From Bacteroidetes bacterium UBA2322 (lineage in GTDB: Bacteria > Bacteroidota > Bacteroidia > Chitinophagales > UBA2359), in contig DDVC01000123.1 in NCBI GenBank assembly GCA_002345145.1, positions 3,823 to 29,945 on the forward strand: 26,123 bases of DNA, read 5' to 3'. A program made the translations under genes and the position numbers. The notes below the pieces were generated by a model. That model saw only the letters and a program-made list of their open reading frames with translations. It was not told the DNA's origin and searched no databases. Below are positions 15,586 through 23,489 of the stretch, piece by piece (position 1 is the stretch's first letter; each line of letters begins with the position of its first letter).

Positions 15586-16305
15586 TTATTGAGGTGGCTG
15601 TGGTTTCTTTTTGCGGCTTTTGCGTTTTCTTTTACGCGTTGGGGAGGAGCCGGATTGGGAGGAGGGTTGTTTTTGGGCATTTGAGCCTTTAGATTGCTGA
15701 ATTGGTGGTGGCGCTAATGACATGGGTTTGAGCAATCCTCTTTCTGATAACCATTTTTCAGCCCAATCTATGTCTAACTGCCCATGAGAAAGGCGTTTTA
15801 AATCATGCTTTATGGTGTCGGCGCTTATCTGACTGTCTTTGTTCCAAGTTCTGTGAACAAGGTGCATGTAATATACAATAAGTCTTGTAAGCTCAGCTCG
15901 TTTGCGCTCGTTTTCTAACCCAATGGTTTGTTGAATAAGCGCTTCGAGGTTTTTGCCGTAGTTTCCTCTTTTTACGTTGGAGGTAGGATTTGGGTAGGGC
16001 ACATCAGCACTTTTGGGCATTATTTGCTCAAGGTTTTCGGGCACAGGGTAGGGAGCGTCTATATCTAACTTAAAATCGGCAATAGCGTGGAGTTGGTCCC
16101 AAAGTTTGTGTTTATACTCTTCAATGTTTTTGAGATTGGGGTTCAACTGCACCATCAGGTTAATGATAGCATGGGCGGCGGCTGTGCGTTTTTGGCGGGT
16201 TTCTAATTGTATAGCAGCCTGCACCATTTTTTGTACGTTTCTGCCGTACTCTCTAAAAATGATGGGTTCGTTGTTGGTATTGTAGTTTAATGAATGTTCG
16301 CCCAT
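15586..16305 (-). CDS. DUF4290 family protein
   Basis: Reading from Met at 16305, the product has about 239 residues and matches the Bacteroidota family DUF4290: FREYGRNVQKMVQAAIQLE, AIINLMVQLNPNL, YKHKLWDQLHAIADFKLDID and, after PYP, a second related half YGKNLEALIQQTIGLENERKR ending HGQLDIDW. The two halves look like an internal duplication. The frame stays open to 16398, but that upstream ATG lies beyond the -7 box at 16388-16395, so the later start is chosen. The last 15 residues are strongly basic (KRKRKSRKKK), suggesting contact with nucleic acid or acidic surfaces. Function is not established; its conserved place before murA hints at envelope growth or division. Confidence 0.9.
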   Translation of the reverse strand: MGEHSLNYNTNNEPIIFREYGRNVQKMVQAAIQLETRQKRTAAAHAIINLMVQLNPNLKNIEEYKHKLWDQLHAIADFKLDIDAPYPVPENLEQIMPKSADVPYPNPTSNVKRGNYGKNLEALIQQTIGLENERKRAELTRLIVYYMHLVHRTWNKDSQISADTIKHDLKRLSHGQLDIDWAEKWLSERGLLKPMSLAPPPIQQSKGSNAQKQPSSQSGSSPTRKRKRKSRKKKPQPPQ

Positions 16306-16387
16306 AAAAAAATTGGGGTGGGGGTTATAGCTGAAAAAAACAATAAAAGCCGTTGCTGTGTATAAAGAAACGCCAACAACTGCGCCG

Positions 16388-16395
16388 CAAAGATA
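16388..16395 (-). promoter_or_regulatory. Candidate -7 box (TATCTTTG) for the DUF4290-murA unit
   Basis: The minus strand reads TATCTTTG, a full match to TAnnTTTG. Transcription from about 16382 would leave a leader of nearly 80 bases before the chosen start at 16305. No clear -33 box was seen. Confidence 0.5.
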
Positions 16396-16450
16396 CACAA
16401 AACCGATGCAATGTTGTAAAATAAGGCTTTCTTTGGTAAATTAAGTGCGT

Positions 16451-16918
16451 TTATCGGAGTATATAACGGAGTGCAAAAGCGCCGCCGGGCAAAAAACTAA
16501 ATCCGTTGTCGAGCCATCCATAGGCAGGTTTTGCGGTAAATGAAAAACTAATGGGGGCATTTGCTATGGTATATTCCAGCCCAAAAACGCCATCAGCGCC
16601 CAGGCTCAAGCCACCATTGTAAGTGCCTATATGAGCGCCGGCACCATAAATAAAATTCAGTTCGGGGGTAAAAAGTTCGGCATGCCACTCGGCAAGTAAA
16701 ATTGCCTCAAAGCCTTTGGCATAAGCGCCGCCCAAATCGCCGTAATAACCCAGTATGCCTTCAAAAGCAAACCTATCGGTAGTAAATTGTTTGTAGTTTA
16801 ACCCTACCGGCACGCCTAAGTTAACTCCTATGGCGCTGCCATATACCTGCGCCTGTACCTCTGTGGTAGCTCCAAGCAGCGCAAAAAATAGAACAAATAA
16901 TGCAAGATTTTTTTTCAT
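16451..16918 (-). CDS. Small outer-membrane beta-barrel-like protein
   Basis: From the ATG at 16918 the product has 155 residues and begins with a clear signal peptide (MKKNLALFVLFFALLGATTEVQAQ, in short), cleaved near residue 23. The frame is open upstream to 17041 but that part has no signal-like feature. The mature part alternates polar and apolar or aromatic residues in short strands rich in Gly (IGVNLGVPVGLNYKQF, FAFEGILGYYG, FNFIYGAGAHIG-type strand, LSLGADGVFGLEYTI, ISFSFTAKPAYGW) and ends in FALRYILR, which resembles an outer-membrane insertion strand. An eight-stranded barrel fits the length. It lies 53 bases upstream of the DUF4290 promoter region on the same strand. Specific function is unknown. 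Confidence 0.82.
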   Translation of the reverse strand: MKKNLALFVLFFALLGATTEVQAQVYGSAIGVNLGVPVGLNYKQFTTDRFAFEGILGYYGDLGGAYAKGFEAILLAEWHAELFTPELNFIYGAGAHIGTYNGGLSLGADGVFGLEYTIANAPISFSFTAKPAYGWLDNGFSFLPGGAFALRYILR

Positions 16919-17077
16919 AAACAGTTTAGTGTGGTAAATGGTAATCATTTTGCAGACATTTTGTATTAACTCTTTATTTCCTGAAAAGTTGTATGGCAGT
17001 AAAAAAATAATTCTAATCTTTTGAGTCTTTTTCTGTGCCAAGTAACGTTATTTCAACTTAAATTAAAGTACTAACCT

Positions 17078-17085
17078 TATATTTG
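17078..17085 (+). promoter_or_regulatory. Candidate -7 box (TATATTTG) for the histidine kinase
   Basis: TATATTTG is a full match to TAnnTTTG, 62 bases before the ATG at 17148. The -33 region is A+T rich without a clear TTTG. Confidence 0.5.
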
Positions 17086-17147
17086 CATGGTAAAATACAA
17101 ACGGCAGCCAATAGTGGGTAATTATACAACCTACCAAAACACCTCTC

Positions 17148-18203
17148 ATGACAGAAAACAACAAAAACATTACCCCTAACAGGTTAGCCGTTACTACTGC
17201 TTTTTTATGTGCGCTTGCCACTTTGGGCGGATTGCTTTTATTGCATTATTTACTCCCTACGCTGCCGGTTGTAGTTATACTGCTGGGCTGTTTGCTTTGT
17301 TTTGTAGTTTGTTATGTGCTTTTTTACGGCGCATTGGAGCGTTTTATTTACCGCAGAATAAAACTCATTTACAAAATTATTCACCGACTTAAAAAGCCTA
17401 TTGGCTACATACCCGAAAAGCCCAACATGAGCCGGAACGTACTGGAAGATGTAACTTTGGAAGTGATGGAATGGGCTGAACAACAAAGTACCGAAATAGA
17501 ACAACTTAAAAAATTAGAGGCATACCGCCGTGAGTTTTTAGGCAATGTATCGCATGAGCTTAAAACGCCCCTTTTTAACATGCAGGGTTACTTAGATACA
17601 CTCATTGAGGGCGGTATAGATGATCCCAGCATTAACCGCGAATACCTACACAGGGCAGCTAAAAATGTGGAAAGACTCATTAACATTGTCAATGACCTTG
17701 ACATCATTAGCCGGCACGAAAGCGGCGAGCTGGAGTTAAACTGGGAACGTTTTAAAATTTATGATTTAGCCCGCGAAGTAATGGATTCGTTTGAGATGCT
17801 TGCCGATGCCAATGATATTTCTATTGTTTTTAAAGATGGTTGCAGCACCTCTATTGTAGTTCTTGCCGATAAAGAAAAAATAAGGCAGGTTTTTAATAAC
17901 CTCATCTCTAACAGCATTAAATACGGCAAGGAAAACGGCAAAACCTCCATTGGTATTTATGACATGGATAAACTTGCGCTGATAGAAGTAACCGATGACG
18001 GTATAGGCATTGAAGCCAAGCATATACCCCGATTATTTGAGCGCTTTTACCGTATAGACCCCAGCCGCTCGCGCATGTTGGGCGGCTCAGGGCTGGGGCT
18101 GGCTATTGTAAAACACATAGTAGAAGCTCACGGGCAAAACATTCATGCCCGCAGTACACCCGGCGTGGGCACTACTTTTGGGTTTACCCTCCAAAAAGCC
18201 TGA
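17148..18203 (+). CDS. PhoR-like sensor histidine kinase
   Basis: The 351-residue protein has two membrane helices (about 13-35 and 38-62) with almost no loop between them, then a short linker and a transmitter. The phosphoacceptor box FLGNVSHELKTPLFNMQGYLD has His136; the ATP-binding domain has the N box (QVFNNLISNSIKYG, about 248-261), G1 DDGIGI (about 283), the F box LFERFYR and G2 GGSGLGL (about 312-318). With no periplasmic domain it probably senses a membrane or intracellular signal, or a partner protein. In Bacteroidota such kinases usually sit next to an OmpR-type regulator; none is in the window, so its partner is unknown. The 3' neighbour is the 1615-residue protein gene, read from its own promoter. 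Confidence 0.95.
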   Translation: MTENNKNITPNRLAVTTAFLCALATLGGLLLLHYLLPTLPVVVILLGCLLCFVVCYVLFYGALERFIYRRIKLIYKIIHRLKKPIGYIPEKPNMSRNVLEDVTLEVMEWAEQQSTEIEQLKKLEAYRREFLGNVSHELKTPLFNMQGYLDTLIEGGIDDPSINREYLHRAAKNVERLINIVNDLDIISRHESGELELNWERFKIYDLAREVMDSFEMLADANDISIVFKDGCSTSIVVLADKEKIRQVFNNLISNSIKYGKENGKTSIGIYDMDKLALIEVTDDGIGIEAKHIPRLFERFYRIDPSRSRMLGGSGLGLAIVKHIVEAHGQNIHARSTPGVGTTFGFTLQKA

Positions 18204-18239
18204 TTTTTTTTTGCCTTTTTCTATTTTTTGCTTCTTTTT

Positions 18240-18271
18240 TTTGCTTTGTTGGTAAAATTGGGCTAAATTTG
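18240..18271 (+). promoter_or_regulatory. Promoter: TTTG - 20 - TAAATTTG
   Basis: TTTG at 18240-18243 and TAAATTTG at 18264-18271 are 20 bases apart, a full match to the Bacteroidota -33/-7 consensus and the best-spaced promoter in the window. Transcription would begin near 18277, about 230 bases before the ATG at 18510. Confidence 0.6.
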
Positions 18272-18330
18272 AACAACTTTTTGCCATTGCTGCCTTTGGT
18301 TTGTGCAGTGGCGGTTTTATTTTTATGTGA

Positions 18331-18490
18331 AGCGGTTTTTTTGTTTTCCTTAAACGGTTAAGCCGCTGTTTCTTTTGCGGCGCACAAATGGGTTGCGCTA
18401 TGCGGAATAATGAACCCATTTGCCCTCCTTTCAAAAGATTGGCACATTGCGAGGCAGCAAACTACGATGTTTGCTGATGTGCCATCTTTT
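18331..18490 (+). promoter_or_regulatory. Structured 5' leader with three hairpins
   Basis: Three stems follow the promoter. SL1 pairs AGCGGTT (18331-18337) with AGCCGCT (18361-18367). SL2 pairs CAAATGGGTT (18385-18394) with AACCCATTTG (18413-18422). SL3 pairs AAAAGAT and GGCACAT (18433-18439, 18441-18447) with ATGTGCC and ATCTTTT (18477-18490), and its upper part CAGCAAAC / GTTTGCTG (18455-18462, 18469-18476) is perfect. SL3 ends 19 bases before the ATG at 18510. No known riboswitch class was recognised; attenuation or translational control is inference. Confidence 0.55.
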
Positions 18491-18509
18491 CACATAAAAA
18501 TAAAAAATC

Positions 18510-21500
18510 ATGAAAAAGTTCTTACTAACCTCTGTAAAGGCAGTAGCAAGCTGCTTGTTTTTATTGATTTGTCTGTCAAACGGGTGGGCAAATACCGTTA
18601 ATGTGCCCAAAGGCGGAGCCACCATAGAGGTAGGACCCGGCGGCAACAGCCAGCAAATTAAGGTGAAAAACACCACCGGTAAAACCGCTACCGATATTAC
18701 CATTACCGTTTACAAAGACGACAACTCGGCTGTGCCCAATATCCAAACCATTGATATTGAAAACGCTACCGATACCTTTGACGACAATGACAATGGCATA
18801 AAAGACCCCGCCGAAACCGATAATACCGACTCCTCGCCCGGTACTACCGGCAGAACCATTACCCCATCGGGCACCAGCGATATTAAAGACGGCGAAACCG
18901 TTACCGTAAACATCGGGTTTACCGGCAATTTGCCCCCGGGCACAAAACTCAAAGTGCGGTTTTCTACCAAAGACAACGCCAATAAACACTACGATATGTG
19001 TGCCGCCTCGCAACTTAAAGGCGTGGGCAATACCTACAATATCCATGTGCCCAAAGGTACGCACACCGTTTACACCGAAGCGCACAATATAACGGTAAGC
19101 AACATATCGGGTTTTATGCTCCAGATTCCGCCCTCTGCCGGTATCAATTTTGCCAATATCCTCGTAGCGCCGCCTTTTCAGGCAAGCACAGTAAATATAG
19201 TAGGCAATCAGGCAAACATTATACCTAATCCGTTCATTGCCCCATTTGAAAAAATGGAACTATATATACAGTTGAGCGCACCACCCATGCCTGCCACCGG
19301 CGCTACCATAACATCGGTTACTATGGCGCAAGAAACCCAACCCAACTGCATTTTTCCGCTTATTACCGGCGCTGTTGCCAAACCAAGTACCTTGCCTCCG
19401 TTTTTTGATGTTTTTACCACCATTGCCTTTAACCCCGCACCCCTCCACTGTAAAGATTTTACCTTTACCAACAGTACCGGGCAGGCTGCCTCTGATTTTC
19501 ATGCTGCTATTACCGGCACCGGCGGCTCGCTCAAGGCTACCGTTATTACCGCCCCACCCGGCTGTGGCGACCCCAAAATCCCCTCTAATGATAAAGACTT
19601 GGGAAACCCCTGCGACATTGTTTGGGCAAACGCTTGCATACCGGCAGGCGGCAGCATTACCATACGTTTTTGTACCCAAAACGGACCACTTGGTTTTGGA
19701 GGCGGCTACTGGACTAACAATGGTAAAAACATAGGCAGTATTAACTTGGCAGATGTAGTTGATACCGGAAACGACCAAGGTGTACCGGGCAATAATTATT
19801 TTGTTCAAATAGACGATAATGTTCATACCTTTTTGCCCGATGGAAGCGGGCTGCAAACCGTAAAAATGAGCAACGCTTTTATTGCCGAACAACCTTTTGA
19901 TATATCGGTAGCATCATCGGGAGGCGGTTTGCCCTGTGCGGCTACTTTGCCCGGCAATCCTCTGTATAATCCCATACCTTGCCCCAGTATAAGTGGTACG
20001 CCTTTTCCGCCAAGCGAATACCCGCGACTAACCACCAAAGTAAACCAACCCCTTATTTTTACCAACGGCGCTAATCCCATTACCAACATCAACATTACCC
20101 CGCCGGTTATGCTCAATCCGGCACAAGCCTATTTGTGCGGCATACATTACCATGTTTCTAACTACCTGAGCAACTGGGCTGTCATTTTTGAGCGCCAAGG
20201 TAATATGGGAGTAGCAATTACCTATACCAATGGCACCACAGAACGCTACATTGTAGAGGTAGGTACAAACAATACCCATGCCGGCGAAACCGGTGGCGCT
20301 TGTTTAGGCGGCACAAGTACCGAAGTGGACTGTGGCGCTCCCGATGTGGTAGTGGTGAGCGGCTCACTTGGTTTTCCGCACGCATGGGGCGAGGCAGGTG
20401 CAGAATGTGGCGATATAACCGAAGCCGCCGAAGCCATTTGCGCCGCCTACGAAGCCAACGGCAACCAACCCATACACGTAACCATTGATGCGCATGGCTC
20501 ATCGGGCAGTATAGAAATTGGCGGGCAAACCCTTACCATTGATAATATAGCCGCATTTGCCCAAGCCGTAGCAGGTAAAATTGCCTCGCTCAACATCTTT
20601 GCTTGTAGCGTGGCAGAAGGACCCGAAGGCGAAGCCTTTATTTGCGCCTTAGAAGAAGCGCTGGGTTGCAATGTAGTTGCCTCTACCGGGGTAATGTCTG
20701 ATTTAGGCGAAGACCCCAACGCATGGTTCACCGAAGGCGAAATGGTAAGCTGGGAGCCCGCCGAACCACCGGTAATCACTTCTGTTTACCCACCTATGGC
20801 TTACCCGGGCGAAACCGTTACCATTCACGGTTCGGGGTTCGATTTTGGACAGCCCGGCTCCACCATTTACCTCAACAGCTTTTTCGATATTTTTTACTCC
20901 AATTACACCATTTGGACAAATACCCGAATTGTGTTTACCATGCCCTGCTCGCCCATACCACCTCCGCCCGGCTCATCGGCAGTGCCCATTCAGGTAATAA
21001 GACCCAATGGAGCTGCCAGCAACTTTGTGCCACTTGATTACCTCTCACCACAAAAAGCCTTTATCACCAATCCGGCTATGGAGCGCGAAAATGTTGTGCA
21101 GCAAACCTTTTGGATTCATGCCACAGCCGAAGGTATCAGCAACAACTACCAGCAAGCCGCTTTTTATTACCGAAACACCCCTGCCGCCCCTTGGATACTC
21201 ATAGGCATTGATACCGATGGCGCCGCACCCGCTATAGGTACAGTAGTGCCGCTTGGCAATACCGGCAATGGCTGGGCTATACCCTGGAACCCGCCCCCAC
21301 TGCCCACCGCCGGCGCTTGGAAAGAAATTAGAGTAGTTTTTACCGACTTGTGCGGCAATACCGTAGAAGACATAAAACCCGTTTTTTGCGACCCCACACC
21401 CCTTAAACCCCTCATTAACTACGAAACTTCTACATTAGTAGGCAACCGACTTTTTGATGACAGCTTTATCAATATCAACCTGTTTGTGGCTGATGAAAAC

Positions 21501-23357
21501 GCCAACTTACTTACATTTGTGTGGATACCCCTGCTTTTTAACTGGGAGCGCGAACTGGAAGATATGGGGCAGCAAGGCTCAAGTATTGAAGATAAAGAAG
21601 GTCATGACGCATCGGATATGGCTTGCGGTCCGGTAGCGGGAGCTTCGTGTTTGCGTTATTTTAAAGACCAGTTTCCGGGTATAAACGGCGCTACCATTGA
21701 CTCCATAGCACAACTGCTTGCCTGCCATGCCAATACCGATGACGTTGAAGGCACTAAAGTTCGCGATTTGTTGAAAGGTATTTTAGAAACGCTTAAAGGG
21801 TTAAACGCTAATCCCGATGGCTGGACTGCCGAATGGCACGACGTAAATACCGACCCTAAATCTGCTATGGCAGACATGATTAAGTGCATGACCGTAGAAG
21901 GCGCTGATGTGATACCCCTCTTTTACCAAGCCGTAAACTGCGACCGCAATGAAGACGGGGTAATAGATGAAAAAGACCATGCCGGACACTACGTTACGCT
22001 TAAATCTTCACATTTTAAAGCTATTAACGACACGCTACGCCACTTTATAGATTTTATGGACCCCTGGACAGGCAATACCCAAGAGTTTGAGGTGGATAAC
22101 AGCACCTCACCACCACAGTTAAAAGGCAAAATCAGTTGCTTTTCACAAGATACTTGTTATACCGGTAATACCTACCTGCGCGGATTCATCAAAATTAAAC
22201 CTCCCGCAACCGCCGGCGGCGGAAGCCCCCAACAACGCATTGCCCAAACATCGGGGTTTTCTGATGCCGCTTTGTTATCATCTTCTATGAATATGCCCCT
22301 CAGCGGACCGGGCAACTATACTTTCACCATTCCTGCCAATGCTTTTGAATCGGGGCAACAAACAGCCACGCTGGTTACTACCGATGCCGATGGCAACCAA
22401 CAAAGTACCAATGTGCTTGTTTTTATAGGCGGCTGCAATGAGGCAAACTTTTACTACTACCAAACCGGCGCGCCACTTACCGTGCAGTTTACCGATGTAA
22501 CCCAATACAACCCCAATTATTTGCCCGATTCATGGGGCTGGGATTTTAACAACGACAACATCATAGATGCCACCGCGCAAAACCCAACCCATACTTTTCC
22601 GGCTGCCGGCTCATACATGGTTAAATTTTATGTAACATCGGGCAATTGCACCGATATGGTTGCCCTTACCGTTAATGTGAGCTCTGCTCCGCCGCCACGC
22701 CTGTTTGCCAAAGCATTTCTGGAGGGTGCATACATCGGGTCGGGGGTTATGAGCAATATCCTCCTTACCGAAAACCTCCTACCCAAAACCCAGCCCTACA
22801 ACCGCCCACCCTGGAACTACAACGGCAACGAAGGAGTAGCCGTACTACCACCCAATACCACTGATTGGGTACTGGCAGAACTGCGCAGCACTGCCACACC
22901 TGCCAACATTGTAGCCGCCAAAGCCGGCTTCCTTAAAACCGATGGCACGCTGCAAGATGTGGATGGCAATGCAGGTTTTACCTTTCCGGGGGTAAATACC
23001 GCCCAAAACTACTTGGTGGTTCTCCGCCACCGAAACCACTTAGCAGTTATAAGCTCCACTGCCACCCCGCTCAACAACAGCCTTGCACCCTACAACTTTA
23101 CCCTCTCAGCCACCCAAGTGCAGGGAACTAACCAAATGAACCTGATGCCGGGCGGATTTTACGCCCTTAGCGCAGGCGATTTTAACGCAGACGGAGTAAT
23201 TACCGTGCTTGACTTTAATTTTTACCAAGCACAAGCCGCCATGCTAAACCAATACTTAGATGCCGATTGTAACTTAGACAAAGCCGTTACCGTTGCCGAT
23301 TTTAACCTCTATAAGCCCAATGCCAGTAAAATTGGCGTTAGCCTTATCAGATACTAA
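18510..23357 (+). CDS. Giant secreted protein: DUF4347-like, IPT/TIG, C39-like peptidase, PKD, dockerin-like
   Basis: The 1615-residue protein begins with a signal peptide (about 1-27, ending GWA). Residues about 28-600 form beta-rich repeats without a named family. Residues about 611-750 resemble DUF4347, a caspase-like fold: HVTIDAHGSSGSIEIGG has His662, LNIFACSVAEGPEGEAF has Cys699 and NVVASTGVMS follows. An IPT/TIG domain lies at about 753-846. Residues about 1030-1200 look like a C39/papain-type peptidase: MACGPVAGASCLRYF (Cys1039), DHAGHYVTL (His1160) and FMDPWTGN (Asp1184), with an EF-hand-like insert NCDRNEDGVIDEKD. A PKD domain follows (about 1310-1390), then a Bacteroidota C-terminal module (about 1397-1550) and two dockerin-like calcium loops (1557-1569, 1584-1597) ending in NASKIGVSLIRY. 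Surface or extracellular location is likely. Processing of itself or of prey proteins is possible but unproven. Confidence 0.92.
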   Translation: MKKFLLTSVKAVASCLFLLICLSNGWANTVNVPKGGATIEVGPGGNSQQIKVKNTTGKTATDITITVYKDDNSAVPNIQTIDIENATDTFDDNDNGIKDPAETDNTDSSPGTTGRTITPSGTSDIKDGETVTVNIGFTGNLPPGTKLKVRFSTKDNANKHYDMCAASQLKGVGNTYNIHVPKGTHTVYTEAHNITVSNISGFMLQIPPSAGINFANILVAPPFQASTVNIVGNQANIIPNPFIAPFEKMELYIQLSAPPMPATGATITSVTMAQETQPNCIFPLITGAVAKPSTLPPFFDVFTTIAFNPAPLHCKDFTFTNSTGQAASDFHAAITGTGGSLKATVITAPPGCGDPKIPSNDKDLGNPCDIVWANACIPAGGSITIRFCTQNGPLGFGGGYWTNNGKNIGSINLADVVDTGNDQGVPGNNYFVQIDDNVHTFLPDGSGLQTVKMSNAFIAEQPFDISVASSGGGLPCAATLPGNPLYNPIPCPSISGTPFPPSEYPRLTTKVNQPLIFTNGANPITNINITPPVMLNPAQAYLCGIHYHVSNYLSNWAVIFERQGNMGVAITYTNGTTERYIVEVGTNNTHAGETGGACLGGTSTEVDCGAPDVVVVSGSLGFPHAWGEAGAECGDITEAAEAICAAYEANGNQPIHVTIDAHGSSGSIEIGGQTLTIDNIAAFAQAVAGKIASLNIFACSVAEGPEGEAFICALEEALGCNVVASTGVMSDLGEDPNAWFTEGEMVSWEPAEPPVITSVYPPMAYPGETVTIHGSGFDFGQPGSTIYLNSFFDIFYSNYTIWTNTRIVFTMPCSPIPPPPGSSAVPIQVIRPNGAASNFVPLDYLSPQKAFITNPAMERENVVQQTFWIHATAEGISNNYQQAAFYYRNTPAAPWILIGIDTDGAAPAIGTVVPLGNTGNGWAIPWNPPPLPTAGAWKEIRVVFTDLCGNTVEDIKPVFCDPTPLKPLINYETSTLVGNRLFDDSFININLFVADENANLLTFVWIPLLFNWERELEDMGQQGSSIEDKEGHDASDMACGPVAGASCLRYFKDQFPGINGATIDSIAQLLACHANTDDVEGTKVRDLLKGILETLKGLNANPDGWTAEWHDVNTDPKSAMADMIKCMTVEGADVIPLFYQAVNCDRNEDGVIDEKDHAGHYVTLKSSHFKAINDTLRHFIDFMDPWTGNTQEFEVDNSTSPPQLKGKISCFSQDTCYTGNTYLRGFIKIKPPATAGGGSPQQRIAQTSGFSDAALLSSSMNMPLSGPGNYTFTIPANAFESGQQTATLVTTDADGNQQSTNVLVFIGGCNEANFYYYQTGAPLTVQFTDVTQYNPNYLPDSWGWDFNNDNIIDATAQNPTHTFPAAGSYMVKFYVTSGNCTDMVALTVNVSSAPPPRLFAKAFLEGAYIGSGVMSNILLTENLLPKTQPYNRPPWNYNGNEGVAVLPPNTTDWVLAELRSTATPANIVAAKAGFLKTDGTLQDVDGNAGFTFPGVNTAQNYLVVLRHRNHLAVISSTATPLNNSLAPYNFTLSATQVQGTNQMNLMPGGFYALSAGDFNADGVITVLDFNFYQAQAAMLNQYLDADCNLDKAVTVADFNLYKPNASKIGVSLIRY

Positions 23358-23371
23358 CCTCTAAATACTGC

Positions 23372-23423
23372 CAACTGCAACAGCCTGCCACTTTCTATAA
23401 AAGCGTGCGGGTTGTTGTAGTTG
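23372..23423 (+). terminator. Long hairpin, probable terminator of the giant-protein gene
   Basis: Bases 23372-23388 pair with 23407-23423 in a 17-bp stem containing three G-T wobbles. It begins 15 bases after the stop at 23357. Only a short T run (TTTT at about 23426-23429) follows, so termination may be weak. Confidence 0.5.
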
Positions 23424-23474
23424 CATTTTACCCCCGGCTACTGCCGCCACAGCAAAACTTACCTGTTTATGCCT

Positions 23475-23482
23475 TACCTTTG
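23475..23482 (+). promoter_or_regulatory. Candidate -7 box (TACCTTTG) directly before murF-alr
   Basis: TACCTTTG is a full match to TAnnTTTG and ends seven bases before the chosen ATG at 23490. Transcription from it would give a leader of only a few bases or none. No -33 box was recognised. Confidence 0.4.
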
Positions 23483-23489
23483 TAGGGCT

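Noticed and set aside
19260..19892. 210-codon open frame antisense to the 1615-residue protein
   Set aside because: The sense strand clearly encodes the secreted protein there; the antisense product shows no domain.
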